DNA of 64,000 nt from JAIQFL01 sp035501495. GTDB lineage: Bacteria; Acidobacteriota; Terriglobia; Bryobacterales; Bryobacteraceae. The first letter of the stretch is position 1. Every line of letters begins with the position of its first letter. Below are positions 8,808-17,608 of this stretch, piece after piece. The translations under genes were made by a program, and so were the position numbers. The stretch is from the NCBI GenBank assembly GCA_035501495.1, contig DATJWB010000006.1, forward strand, positions 21,427-85,426. Direction: 5' to 3'. The notes beneath the pieces were generated by a model. It did no database searches, was not told where the DNA came from, and saw nothing but the letters and a program-made list of their open reading frames with translations.

Positions 8808-9295
8808 GCCGCCACCCCCTCCTGCTGCATCTTGGCCGCGGCATTCTGAATGGCCTTCACGATGTTCTGGTAGCCGGTGCAGCGGCACATGTTGCCGGAG
8901 ATGCCCCAGCGTATTTCTTCCTCGCTGGGCGAAGGATTCCCGCGGAGCAAGGCGTACGCCGAGAGGATCATGCCGGGCGTACAGAAGCCGCACTGCAGGC
9001 CGTGCTCCTCATGAAAGCCCTGCTGCAGCGGGTGCAGTTTTCCGTCGCGCATCATGCCTTCAATCGTGAGGAGTTCGCGCCCGTCCGCCTGCACCGCGAA
9101 AAACGTGCAGGACTTGATCGGCCGGCCGTCGAGGATTACGGTGCAAGCTCCGCAGTTGCTGGTGTCGCAGCCCAGGTGCGTACCAGTCAGCCCCAGGACA
9201 TCCCGGATGAAGTGAGCCAGCAGGAGCCGCGGTTCGATTTCGGCCTCCCGCTCCTGCCCGTTGAGTTTCACATGGACCCGCTGCGTCTTGGCCAT
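8804..9295 (-). CDS. coxS: CO dehydrogenase small subunit, [2Fe-2S] protein
   Basis: 163 residues with all eight cluster cysteines. The plant-ferredoxin-type cluster uses Cys43, 48, 51 and 63 (GCDTSNCGAC, then SC). The second cluster uses Cys102, 105, 137 and 139 (QCGFC and CRC). The subunit carries electrons from the Mo-Cu site of CoxL to the FAD of CoxM. It starts 6 bp after coxM and overlaps coxL by 4 bp (ATGA), so it should be translated in step with the large subunit. Length matches the family. Confidence 0.97.
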   Translation of the reverse strand: MAKTQRVHVKLNGQEREAEIEPRLLLAHFIRDVLGLTGTHLGCDTSNCGACTVILDGRPIKSCTFFAVQADGRELLTIEGMMRDGKLHPLQQGFHEEHGLQCGFCTPGMILSAYALLRGNPSPSEEEIRWGISGNMCRCTGYQNIVKAIQNAAAKMQQEGVAA

Positions 9296-9301
9296 CCCCG
9301 G

Positions 9302-10171
9302 TTACCTCCGCGCTCTCTCCAAGGCGCGCACCAGGGCGCGCCGGGTCAATTCCTTCACCAACCCCCGCTTGTATTCCTCCGGGCCGCGCAAATCCGAGCT
9401 CGGTTGCGATTCGTCCGCCGCCAGTTGCGCAGCCCGGCCGGCCGCGGCCTCATCGAGCTTTTTGCCCCGCAGCGCCTCTTCAGCCTTCCGCGCCCGGATC
9501 GGCGTAGGGCCGACGTTGGTGAGCCCGATTCCAACCTGTCGGCAGGTGCCGTTCGCGTCCACCGTGAGTTGCGCCGCGACCCCCGCGGTGGCGAAGTCGC
9601 CCACTTTGCGTTCCAGCTTGAAGTAAGCACCCCCGCTGCCCGCTGGGGGAATCGGAATGCGGATCTGCGTGAGGATTTCCGCGGGCTCCAGCGCAGTGGT
9701 GAAGATGGATACAAAGAAATCGTCGATGGCGATCGATCTCTCACCTTTTGGACCTGCCGCGACAACTTCTGCCCGGAGCGCCAGCATGGTGGCCGGATGA
9801 TCGTTGGCGGGATCGCCGTGCGCCAGGTTGCCGCCGGCAGTTGCGAGATTTCGCACCAGGGGATCGGCAATGACTCGCGCGGTATCGTGAAGGATCGGGT
9901 ACCTGGTGCGGATCAATTCGGACGTTTCGATATCGGCCTCGCGAACCAGGCCGCCGATCTGCAAAAAGCCGCCTTCCTCGCGGATGCCGCCCAGCCCTGG
10001 AATCGCATTGATATCGACAATCCACGCCGGACGCGCCAACCGGAGCTTCATCATGGGAATCAGGCTTTGTCCGCCACTCAATACTTTGGCATCTTCGCCG
10101 TGCTGCTCGAGCAGCGCGATCGCCTCGGAGATCGTCGTGGGCCTGACATACTCAAACGACGGGGGAATCAT
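9302..10171 (-). CDS. coxM: CO dehydrogenase medium subunit, FAD-binding
   Basis: 289 residues from the ATG at 10171, which has GGAGG about 8 bases upstream; the reading frame is open further upstream but without family similarity. Two FAD-binding signatures are visible: LSGGQSLIPMMKLRL near residue 32 and NLATAGGNLAHGDPANDHPA near residue 101. It is the flavoprotein subunit that passes electrons from CoxS to the respiratory chain. As the first gene of the minus-strand run (coxM-S-L-G-D-E...), its upstream region probably contains the operon promoter. It matches the M-S-L order of form I clusters. Confidence 0.96.
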   Translation of the reverse strand: MIPPSFEYVRPTTISEAIALLEQHGEDAKVLSGGQSLIPMMKLRLARPAWIVDINAIPGLGGIREEGGFLQIGGLVREADIETSELIRTRYPILHDTARVIADPLVRNLATAGGNLAHGDPANDHPATMLALRAEVVAAGPKGERSIAIDDFFVSIFTTALEPAEILTQIRIPIPPAGSGGAYFKLERKVGDFATAGVAAQLTVDANGTCRQVGIGLTNVGPTPIRARKAEEALRGKKLDEAAAGRAAQLAADESQPSSDLRGPEEYKRGLVKELTRRALVRALERARR

Positions 10172-10234
10172 CGAAGAGCCTCCACTCGTGCAAAGCAGTC
10201 TGTACTTGGACCTGAGTGCTGCGGGAATTATAGA
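10172..10234. promoter_or_regulatory. Divergent intergenic region between coxM and xdhC
   Basis: Only about 63 bp separate the coxM start (minus strand) from the proposed start of the plus-strand xdhC gene. Promoters for both directions must lie here or overlap the coding starts. The coxM Shine-Dalgarno (GGAGG on the minus strand) is inside. No -35/-10 pair or operator can be assigned confidently by eye. Confidence 0.4.
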
Positions 10235-11107
10235 ATGGATCCAGCGCGGATGTCGATAGAGATTCTCACAAAATCCAGCCAGATGGCCGCACAAGGAAAG
10301 CCGTTCGCAGTCGCGACGGTGGTGCGTGTGGAAGGCTCGTCGTCGGCCAGGCAGGGCTCTCAGGCGATCATCGACGCCGCGGGGAAGATCGTGCTGGGAT
10401 GGGTCGGCGGCGGATGCGCCGAGAGCACCGTGAGTCACGAGGCGCGCCAGTGCATCCTGCGAGAGCAGCCGCGCCTGATCACCCTGGACATGACCGATGA
10501 GATTCTGGGGGTCGGCATGCCCTGCGGCGGAAAGATGGACGTGTACATCGAGCCCGTGCTGCCGAAGCCCGAACTACTGATCATCGGCCACGGCGCCATT
10601 GCCGAGGCGTTGGCCCGGCTCGGAGCACTCTTGCATTTCTCGGTCACGGTGGACGATCCGGGCGCCAATCGCCAGGCCTTCCCCGACGCAGATCGTCTGC
10701 TCACCGATGACTTCGATCTCAGCGGATTGACCATCGGCCCGCGTACGTTTATCGTCCTGGCCACGCAACACAAAGGCGACCACCTGTGGCTCGAGAGGGC
10801 CCTCGCCACCGACGCCGCCTACATTGCCATGATTTCCAGCCGGCATCGCGCGCGGCTGGTTCTGGATTACCTGGCGGCATCCGGAGTCGCGCCGGAAAAA
10901 CTGGATCGGGTGCGCGCGCCCGCCGGGCTCGATCTCGGCGCCGGCACGCCGCAAGAAATCGCCCTGAGCATCATGAGCCAGATTGTGGCGCTGCGGCGCG
11001 GAGCCGGCGGCCACGCGGCCGCTCAAACGGCAGCAGGGTCCGTCAAAGTGGTCAGCCAGTGCGATGCCGGGATCGAGATTCTGCCACAATCTCGGCCATC
11101 ACGCTGA
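10235..11107 (+). CDS. XdhC/CoxI-family molybdoenzyme maturation protein
   Basis: 290 residues if it starts at the ATG at 10235; the ATG at 10250 (MSIEILTKSS, 285 residues) is nearly as likely. The N-terminal XdhC domain has the WVGGGCAEST signature and MPCGGKMDVYIEP. The C-terminal Rossmann-like domain begins PELLIIGHGAIAEALARLG and carries RAPAGLDLGAGTPQEIALSI. It should insert or sulfurate the molybdenum cofactor of CO dehydrogenase. It is transcribed away from coxM, and its 3' end overlaps the convergent mobA-xdhC gene by 56 bp. Together with the YHS-fused paralogue it likely supplies the CoxF/CoxI pair. The much longer upstream open frame is antisense to coxM and is not coding. Confidence 0.9.
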   Translation: MDPARMSIEILTKSSQMAAQGKPFAVATVVRVEGSSSARQGSQAIIDAAGKIVLGWVGGGCAESTVSHEARQCILREQPRLITLDMTDEILGVGMPCGGKMDVYIEPVLPKPELLIIGHGAIAEALARLGALLHFSVTVDDPGANRQAFPDADRLLTDDFDLSGLTIGPRTFIVLATQHKGDHLWLERALATDAAYIAMISSRHRARLVLDYLAASGVAPEKLDRVRAPAGLDLGAGTPQEIALSIMSQIVALRRGAGGHAAAQTAAGSVKVVSQCDAGIEILPQSRPSR

Positions 11108-12170
11108 GGGCGATCTCTTCCGGATTTTGAGCCCCAATCGCGATTCCGGCGGGCGCCCGCACGGCAGCCATGCGTTCAGCCGTTGTTCCGTTGGCCCGCA
11201 TCGCCGCGAGGACCTCCTGCGCTCTTTTCTTGTTGGAGACAAGCGCGACATAATCCGCTTTCGCCAGAAGCGCCTGCTCCACCGCCTCTTCATCGAACCT
11301 GCCCCGGCTGGCCACCACCACGTACGTTCCCCCAGCCGCGGGAAGCCGTGACAGATCCAACGTGTGGAGCACATAGTCGGCGCTGGCGGTCTCCCGGATC
11401 GCGAGAAACGGATCCACCACTACGACTGTGAAGTGCAGCAGGTTGCCCAGCTTCACCAGCGCTCGCCCGACCGCTTCGTAGCCGACGATCACCAGTTGCG
11501 GCTGCGCCCCGGCGCTCGTGCTCGTGTCTCCCGCTTCGAGACTCGCCTCAACGCCCATGCCTCGCGCTTCGATCTCCGCAAGCTTTTCGAAATCGGCCGG
11601 AGTATCCACATCCAAAAGAATGCCTGCATCGTCCACCGGCACCTTGAGGATGTTCTCCGTGTGGCTACCGAAGATGGCGCGGCAGCCGATATCGCCGGCA
11701 AGACCGGCAAGCTCGGGAAAAACGGAGCGGTCCAGCAGTACCGGATTGCCGCGAAAACCCTGATACAGCGGGATCGCGATCTGCGGCTGCCGCTCTCGAT
11801 GCTGTCCGATCAGGCGGTCGATCGTGGCGGCTTTCAGGAACGGTTGATCGCCCAGGATCACCAGCGCGGCTTTTGCGCCCGGATCGACCGCGGCAATCCC
11901 GGCGCGCAACGAAGTTCCCATGCCCTCCGGATAGGCTTCGTTCAGCACCACACGCGCTCCATCGAGCGAAACCTGCTGCCGGATGGCATCCGCCGAAGCG
12001 CCGAGAACCACGATGATCTCCTCGACCTCCGATGTGCCGAGAATCTCCAGCACAACTCTGAGCAGCGGCTTGCCGCCAACGGGCAGCAGTTGCTTGGGGC
12101 GTCCCATACGGCTCGACATTCCGGCCGCAAGGACGATGGCGGAGACACCAGAACTGGACTGCTGTCGCAT
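11052..12170 (-). CDS. MobA-like nucleotidyltransferase fused to XdhC domain
   Basis: 372 residues from ATG 12170; a TTG immediately before it is also open. Residues 1 to about 200 are a MobA/MocA-type NTP-transferase: AIVLAAGMSSRMGRPKQLLP, a VILGDQPFL acidic loop and FRGNPVLL. These enzymes attach CMP (or GMP) to molybdopterin to make the dinucleotide cofactor; CO dehydrogenase uses the cytosine form, so a MocA-like role is expected. Residues from about 225 form an XdhC C-terminal domain (QLVIVGYEAVGRALVKLG ... APAGIAIGAQNPEEIALSV) without the N-terminal WxGGGC part. The fusion would couple cofactor nucleotide addition to delivery. It overlaps the convergent xdhC gene tail to tail. Confidence 0.88.
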   Translation of the reverse strand: MRQQSSSGVSAIVLAAGMSSRMGRPKQLLPVGGKPLLRVVLEILGTSEVEEIIVVLGASADAIRQQVSLDGARVVLNEAYPEGMGTSLRAGIAAVDPGAKAALVILGDQPFLKAATIDRLIGQHRERQPQIAIPLYQGFRGNPVLLDRSVFPELAGLAGDIGCRAIFGSHTENILKVPVDDAGILLDVDTPADFEKLAEIEARGMGVEASLEAGDTSTSAGAQPQLVIVGYEAVGRALVKLGNLLHFTVVVVDPFLAIRETASADYVLHTLDLSRLPAAGGTYVVVASRGRFDEEAVEQALLAKADYVALVSNKKRAQEVLAAMRANGTTAERMAAVRAPAGIAIGAQNPEEIALSVMAEIVAESRSRHRTG

Positions 12171-12249
12171 CAAGGCTAGGCTAGAAAAACCCGGCGCTGC
12201 CAGTCAAGAGCAGAGAGGCATTGCATTCCGCTTCCGCGGCGAAACAGCG

Positions 12250-13179
12250 CTACGCGCGAAACCCGATCCCCTGCTTTTGCAGGTAGGCTTTGGCGATTTT
12301 GGCGTTCTCGATCGCGGGCACCGGCTGCGGCGGCGGCGAATCCAGCTCCACCATGATGTGGCCGTCGGTTTTCCGGCCTTCCATCATGTCCAGGATTGCC
12401 GGAATATCGACTTTACCCTGACCCAAAGGGCAATAACCCAGGTATTCGGCGCCGCCCACATAATCCTTCAGGTGCATGTGCTGCACCAGGGGGAGGAAAT
12501 CCTTCACCACCTTGACCGGGTCCGAGCCGCCCTTCTGCAACTGGCCGATATCCGGGCCGAACTTCATCACCCGGGTGTCCACCGCCTCCATCACCGCGTA
12601 GGTTTCGTCGCGCGATTCGACGCAGGTGCCGGTGTGCTGGTGGAGCACCGCGGTCAGGCCAAGGTCGGCGACCGCCTTACCAAGCTCGTTCAATGTGGTC
12701 AGGATGTCGTCTTTGTGGGCTTTGAAGTCGTAGCTGTCGCGTCTTACGCCGTTCGGCCCGACAACCACGATTTTGCCGTTGTATTTCTTCACCAGACTCG
12801 CCCAGACGAGAGTCTTGGCAATCGAGTCCTTGCGTGCCGCCGGATCGGAGAGGTTGGTGTTGCAATAGGCGGAGATCAGGGGAAGCTTGTGCTCTTGGAG
12901 CAGCGCGCCGACGCCGCCCTGCGCCTCCATGGCTTCGATCTGATTGCCGAAGAGCTCGATCCCGTAGAAACCAAGCCCGGCGATGTCGCGGATGGCCGCG
13001 GCGACGTATTGCGGATCCACCATCGGATTGATCGGGGGTGGCGGCGTGATCCTGCCGCCCAGCGGAATCCAGGTAAGGCCGGTGTGGCCGACGTGTAACG
13101 TGAGTTTCCTGGCGGCTGACGCCGAAGGGAGGAATGGGCCGGCGCCCAGAACGGTGGCAAAGCTGCGCCTGGTCATCAT
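12250..13179 (-). CDS. Secreted sugar phosphate isomerase/epimerase-like TIM-barrel protein
   Basis: 309 residues from the ATG at 13179 (a second ATG follows directly). It opens MMTRRSFATVLGAGPFLPSASA, a twin-arginine signal, so the folded protein is probably exported by Tat. The mature part resembles the AP-endonuclease-2/xylose-isomerase-like TIM barrel: GFYGIELFGNQIEAM, LVWASLVKKYNGKIVVVGPNG, VLHQHTGT, HMHLKDYVGG and a final HIMVELDSPP, supplying the His/Glu/Asp metal ligands of the family. Such proteins isomerise or epimerise sugars, often next to Gfo/Idh/MocA oxidoreductases as here. The longer frame upstream (to 13251) lacks the signal. Substrate unknown. Confidence 0.85.
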   Translation of the reverse strand: MMTRRSFATVLGAGPFLPSASAARKLTLHVGHTGLTWIPLGGRITPPPPINPMVDPQYVAAAIRDIAGLGFYGIELFGNQIEAMEAQGGVGALLQEHKLPLISAYCNTNLSDPAARKDSIAKTLVWASLVKKYNGKIVVVGPNGVRRDSYDFKAHKDDILTTLNELGKAVADLGLTAVLHQHTGTCVESRDETYAVMEAVDTRVMKFGPDIGQLQKGGSDPVKVVKDFLPLVQHMHLKDYVGGAEYLGYCPLGQGKVDIPAILDMMEGRKTDGHIMVELDSPPPQPVPAIENAKIAKAYLQKQGIGFRA

Positions 13180-13254
13180 GGGCCTTAGTCTAACCACTCG
13201 AATGCGCGATCCGCAAGTCAGATTGCGCGATATGCGCGGCACGAAACGCAAGCC

Positions 13255-14637
13255 TTACAACGCAACGAGCTCGATGCCTTCGCCTGTCCCGAGATTGCGC
13301 GAGTACTTTTTGTCTTTGGCGTTGTTCCAGTGTTCGTGCACCCCAAGACTCGCCATCCGGGAACCAAACGGAGTGTAGACCGTGCCGGAGGGCGGCTTTT
13401 CAATCAGGGCGGCCTCATGCAGGAAGTTGTCCGGATTGCCCCGAACCGCCAGCGCCCGAGGTTCGTTTCTCAGAAAATCCAGCCCCACGGAATCGATCGC
13501 CACGGGGTCCTGCGACATGAACAGGCTCGCGGTCCATCGGTCGCCGAAGGAGAGATAGCGAACGATGTTGATCTCGCACTCCTCCGCGGCATAGAGCCCG
13601 TCCACCATGTAGAGCATGGTCTTACCACCCAACTGGCGGTGCCCCATGATGTCGACCAGGGCATTGTATGACCCCATCGGCCGCGTCTTGCTGATGTAAT
13701 TGTGCAAGGGGCGCGGGCCCCAGTAATCCTGATTCCACCAGTAGATCGAGCCGAAATTGTTTTTGGTGGTCAAAGTCACACCGGCGATGTTGTGCGGCCT
13801 CAACAAGGCGTAGTTGATCCGGTACTTGGCTTCGACCACGGCCGTCGGGACGTACGCCACCGGCAGCTCCGGAGTAGAGAAGCGAATGGGATCGGTCTTA
13901 TCGGGGACCGTGGCGACGCGTCCGTTACCCGCGGTGCGCACGTTCACCAGGAAGGTGATATCGCGAAAGGTGGGATCGGCCTCGGCGCGGATCCGCTCGT
14001 ATACCGGGTCGCTGATATAGCGGTCGTTGGCCACGTCATAGATCGTGATGTCCTTGCCCGGCACTCCGGCGTTCACCACCAGTTGGCGAATGAGCGAATG
14101 CACCATCTGCGGGCTCGGCATTCCGCGGCCCGAAGGCCATGGCTTGGGCGGCGAACCGGGCCGGTCGTTATTGAAATTGACTTTGATCGTGATCTTCTCG
14201 CCCGGCTTGTAACCCGCATCGCCCAGGTTGCGGGTCTGGTTGAAATGGCGAAATAAAGTACTCCAGGCGTTTTGATCGGATTTTTCGCCGGTCAAGCCCC
14301 GCAGAGAAGAGGAGACCATCTCGTCTACGATCTTAGGATCGCAGTTGGCATCGTCCCACCATTCGCCCGTGGCTTTGGTCACGGACATCCGTTCGGTCTG
14401 GCCATCCCAGCGCGCGACCTCGGGCCTGTGCGCCCAGGTTACTCTACCGGGGTGAATACCCTTTCCGACTCCGATCGGTTTGTTGGGAGGATCGCTGGGG
14501 ACCCAGAAATCCTTGGGATCTGCGGGGGCGGGGCGCACCATCGCTGCCGGGTTTTGTGCCTGCATATAAGGGCAGACGCCCAGGGCGGCCGAGGCCGCCA
14601 GTACATCCCGCCGCGACCATTTCGCGTTATGTTCCAT
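13255..14637 (-). CDS. Secreted DUF362 domain protein (Tat substrate)
   Basis: 460 residues starting at ATG 14637. The N-terminus MEHNAKWSRRDVLAASAALGVC carries a twin-arginine signal. The body has DUF362 features: ITIKVNFNND, DITIYDVANDRY, YRINYALLRPHNIAGVTLTTKN, a NALVDIMGHRQLGGKTMLYMVDGLYAAEE stretch in two halves, and MSQDPVAIDSVGLDFL. DUF362 proteins are often found with metal- or redox-related genes, and their reaction is unknown. The gene lies between the TIM-barrel protein and a Gfo/Idh/MocA oxidoreductase, all on the minus strand, suggesting one exported sugar-related unit. A second DUF362 protein without signal is encoded at 27742. Confidence 0.82.
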   Translation of the reverse strand: MEHNAKWSRRDVLAASAALGVCPYMQAQNPAAMVRPAPADPKDFWVPSDPPNKPIGVGKGIHPGRVTWAHRPEVARWDGQTERMSVTKATGEWWDDANCDPKIVDEMVSSSLRGLTGEKSDQNAWSTLFRHFNQTRNLGDAGYKPGEKITIKVNFNNDRPGSPPKPWPSGRGMPSPQMVHSLIRQLVVNAGVPGKDITIYDVANDRYISDPVYERIRAEADPTFRDITFLVNVRTAGNGRVATVPDKTDPIRFSTPELPVAYVPTAVVEAKYRINYALLRPHNIAGVTLTTKNNFGSIYWWNQDYWGPRPLHNYISKTRPMGSYNALVDIMGHRQLGGKTMLYMVDGLYAAEECEINIVRYLSFGDRWTASLFMSQDPVAIDSVGLDFLRNEPRALAVRGNPDNFLHEAALIEKPPSGTVYTPFGSRMASLGVHEHWNNAKDKKYSRNLGTGEGIELVAL

Positions 14638-14724
14638 CTCAAAACCTCACTCATGCATTGGTCCGTGGCCCTCGACGCCAGGGTGAAGCGCACGATTGCA
14701 GGACATCCCCGCCCCGGTTCGAAC

Positions 14725-16212
14725 TTAGACCGGCAGCTTCCAACCCTCGCGATAAGCTCGCTGAAACAGGTGATTCGCTGCGTCGTTGTTCTTGAATCTG
14801 CCCTTTTCCGCGTCGTAATCCAGAGTCTTCCCTTTCTGGAGGCAGGCGATATTGCCGAGCAGTGCGACTTGGGTCATCGGTCCGGCGTACCCGAAGTGCG
14901 AACCAGCCTGCCGGCCCGACTTCGCGGCTTCGACCCAGTCCATCCAGTGGCTGAACGGGCGCGGCAGGGTGGCGTCCGGGCGCTTGTAGGACTTGTCCAG
15001 CTCCGGCGGGTAGAGCGTCAATTTGTCGGGCGTGCCCCAGGCGACCGGTTTGTAAGCGCCGCTGGAGGCGCTTCGCGGCTGGCTGGCGTAGATGGGGCCG
15101 AACACGATGCTGCCTTTGCTGCCGTAGAGCACTCCCCCGCCCTGAACCGGCAGCTTGTCTCCTTCTTTCCAACCCATGGGCAGCGGGATCGAACCGGAAT
15201 TCTCGCCATAGTGCCAGGTGACATTGACCGGCGGCTTCTTGCCGCGCGCCGGAAAGCTCCAGCGGATCTCGGCGGCATAGGGAAAGGTCTGTTTGTTGGT
15301 CGCCGGATCGAACCCCGCTTCCGGATTGGCTTCCACCTGGTTCGGCATGCCCAGATCGAGCGCCCAATACGCCGGATCCATATAGTGGCAGTTGTAATCG
15401 CCCAGGGTGCCAGTGCCGAAATCGCGCCAGCGCCGCCAGTTGTTCGGAAGGTATACCGGGTTGAACGGACGAAACGGCGCCGGCCCCAGCCAGAGGTCCC
15501 AGTTCAGCTCCCGTGGCACCGCGTGATCCTCGGTAAGAATCCTGGGAATGTCCGCGTATCGCACCATGTTGGTGTAGGACCGTTGGGACGTGCCCGGCTC
15601 CACTCCCAGAATGCCGGTCCGCAGAAACAGGTGCACCTCCTTGACGTCGCCGATCACGCCGTCGCGCACCCACTCCACCAACTGCAAACAGTCCTCGGAA
15701 GAGTGGCCTTGGTTGCCCAATTGCGTCGCGACTTTATATTTCTTTGCCGCGGCCATCATGGCGCGTACTTCGTGGATCGAGTGGGCCAGCGGTTTTTCGC
15801 AATAGACATGCTTGCCCATCTTCATAGCCGTGATGGCAGCGAACGCATGCACGTGATCGGGCGTGGCCACCACCACGGCGTCGATGTTCTTATCCTGCTC
15901 TTCGAGCATGATTCGCCAATCGTCGTACCGCCGGGCGTTGGGGAACCTTGTGATGACTTCACACGCCCGCGGGTGGGTGTAGCCCGGCAGGGGCCGCCAG
16001 TCCACGTCGCAAAGCGCTACCAGATTCTGCCCGCAGTTGTGAAGCTCGCTGACGCTGATCTCCCCGCGGCACCCGATGCCGATCACCGCGATATTGAGTT
16101 TTTCGCTTGGAGGAGTGGCGCCTCCGCGACCCAATACCCGGGGAGGCAGAATGCTGAACGCCGTCGCGCCCAGGCCGGCCCCGATAAAACCTCGCCGTGA
16201 GATATGTTTCAT
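14725..16212 (-). CDS. Secreted Gfo/Idh/MocA-family oxidoreductase (Tat substrate)
   Basis: 495 residues. The N-terminus MKHISRRGFIGAGLGATAF is a classic twin-arginine signal. A Rossmann fold follows: LNIAVIGIGCRGEISVSEL, then NLVALCDVDW. The family motif EKPLAHS is present (YCEKPLAHSIHEVRAM), supplying the conserved Lys. The C-terminal half contains GTLGDYNCHYMDPAYWALDLG, the typical region with catalytic His. Members oxidise or hydrolyse sugars with tightly bound NAD(P); exported versions such as glucose-fructose oxidoreductase travel folded with cofactor through Tat. It is the upstream gene of a minus-strand set and is divergent from the enolase-superfamily gene. Substrate unknown. Confidence 0.9.
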   Translation of the reverse strand: MKHISRRGFIGAGLGATAFSILPPRVLGRGGATPPSEKLNIAVIGIGCRGEISVSELHNCGQNLVALCDVDWRPLPGYTHPRACEVITRFPNARRYDDWRIMLEEQDKNIDAVVVATPDHVHAFAAITAMKMGKHVYCEKPLAHSIHEVRAMMAAAKKYKVATQLGNQGHSSEDCLQLVEWVRDGVIGDVKEVHLFLRTGILGVEPGTSQRSYTNMVRYADIPRILTEDHAVPRELNWDLWLGPAPFRPFNPVYLPNNWRRWRDFGTGTLGDYNCHYMDPAYWALDLGMPNQVEANPEAGFDPATNKQTFPYAAEIRWSFPARGKKPPVNVTWHYGENSGSIPLPMGWKEGDKLPVQGGGVLYGSKGSIVFGPIYASQPRSASSGAYKPVAWGTPDKLTLYPPELDKSYKRPDATLPRPFSHWMDWVEAAKSGRQAGSHFGYAGPMTQVALLGNIACLQKGKTLDYDAEKGRFKNNDAANHLFQRAYREGWKLPV

Positions 16213-16434
16213 GGCAGTCGTACTCGCACCTTTCTACTTGCTCCTGCGATGAGCACAATACGCAAGATCCATTGCGCAGAGTATATCTCCATTTACTCCG
16301 GTATTCAAGGCTTTCAGACCCTATTAGATCTGTTCATGGATCTCCCCAGCCTGCCCTGCCAGGGAATCAGAGGAGCAGTCCAAAGCTGCGATGATGGATT
16401 ATTGGGCTGATCAGCCGACCTCATCGCCGAAGCC

Positions 16435-17559
16435 ATGTCTCTTAGCCACTTGACCATCCGCGAGATCGAAACCATCCCCATCCGCGTGCCGCTGCGCCAG
16501 ATCTATCGTGGAAGCTATTACCAGATGACCCATCGGGCCACGGTCCTCACGCGAATCCACACCGACGAAGGCATCACCGGCGAGGTCTTTGTCGGCGATG
16601 AGGACCACATCAACGATCAGATCGAGCGTGTCATTCGCGACGAAATCACTCCCCGCCTGACCGGCGCGGACGCCTTGGCCACCGAACGTTGCTGGGAGCT
16701 GGCACGGCCGGCCACTTTTGACATTTTGCGCGACCGCCGCATCGGTCTGGTAGCCTGCGCGGCGGTCGATGCGGCCATTTGGGACGCCGTGGGCAAAGCG
16801 CTCCACCAGCCATTGTGGCGCTTGTGGGGCGGCTATCGGAATTCGATCGGCGTCATCTGGACGGGCGGCTACTACCATACCGATCTGTCCATCTCCGCGG
16901 AGATGGCGGCGGCGCGCGAAGCCGGCATCGCCGGCATGAAGTTCAAGGTCGGCGGGCGTTCCCCCGAGGAAGATGCCCGGCGCTTCATCGAAGCCCGCAA
17001 GGCCGCCGGAAGTGAATTCGTCCTGATTGCCGATGCCAACCAGGGCTACACACCGGACGAGGCCGTGCGCTTCGCGCGCCTGGTGGAAGATTACGATCTC
17101 TACTATTTCGAGGAGCCGTGCCGCTGGCACAACGACCGCCGCGCCATGCGCGACGTGCGGTACCGCGCCGGAGTCCGCGTGTGCGCCGGCCAAAGCGAAC
17201 TTTCGGCCGCCGGCTGCCGCGATCTGATGGTCGAATCCGCCATCGACTTCTGCAACTTCGACAGCTCGTGGTCGGGCGGCCCCACGGAATGGCGGCGCGT
17301 CGCCGCGATGGCTTTAGCCTTCGACGTGAGGATGTGCCATCACGAGGAAGCCCACATTGGCGCGCACCTGTTGGCCGCCATCCCGCACGGGACCTTTGCC
17401 GATACCATGCACCCCGACCGCGACCCCATCTGGAACCACATGATTGCCAACCGCCCCGCACTCGGGAACGGACAGATCACTCTACCCGAGAGGCCCGGCC
17501 TCGGCTGGGAACTCGACGAAGACTTCATCAGCCGGTTCCGCATCTCCTTTTCGCGGTGA
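16435..17559 (+). CDS. Mandelate racemase/muconate lactonizing enzyme family protein
   Basis: 374 residues of the enolase superfamily. The KxK motif is at K169/K171 (MKFKVGG). The metal ligands follow as D200 (LIADANQG), E226 (YFEEPCRW) and E255 (AGQSE). A His-rich segment CHHEEAHIGAHL near residues 301-311 supplies the other catalytic base. This His/Lys arrangement fits the mandelate racemase subgroup, which includes sugar-acid dehydratases. The enzyme appears cytoplasmic: no signal is seen. It is divergent from the Gfo/Idh/MocA gene across 222 bp and convergent with a TonB receptor, so a role in sugar-acid breakdown is a reasonable inference. Confidence 0.9.
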   Translation: MSLSHLTIREIETIPIRVPLRQIYRGSYYQMTHRATVLTRIHTDEGITGEVFVGDEDHINDQIERVIRDEITPRLTGADALATERCWELARPATFDILRDRRIGLVACAAVDAAIWDAVGKALHQPLWRLWGGYRNSIGVIWTGGYYHTDLSISAEMAAAREAGIAGMKFKVGGRSPEEDARRFIEARKAAGSEFVLIADANQGYTPDEAVRFARLVEDYDLYYFEEPCRWHNDRRAMRDVRYRAGVRVCAGQSELSAAGCRDLMVESAIDFCNFDSSWSGGPTEWRRVAAMALAFDVRMCHHEEAHIGAHLLAAIPHGTFADTMHPDRDPIWNHMIANRPALGNGQITLPERPGLGWELDEDFISRFRISFSR

Positions 17560-17562
17560 CGC

Positions 17563-17592
17563 GCCCGCCGGGTACACGCGTACTCAGCGGGC
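17563..17592. terminator. Possible bidirectional terminator hairpin
   Basis: A GCCCGC...GCGGGC inverted repeat (6-bp arms, 18-bp loop) sits in the 49-bp gap between two convergent genes. The stem is short and there is no clear T-run, so termination is only suggested by position. Confidence 0.3.
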
Positions 17593-17608
17593 CTGCACCG
17601 CCGTCCTC

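Noticed and set aside
9002..10234. Long N-terminal extension of the plus-strand xdhC frame
   Set aside because: It runs antisense through coxM and coxS; similarity to XdhC begins only at 10235/10250.
14272..16200. A 642-codon plus-strand open frame
   Set aside because: Antisense to the secreted Gfo/Idh/MocA and DUF362 genes; no domain-like sequence.
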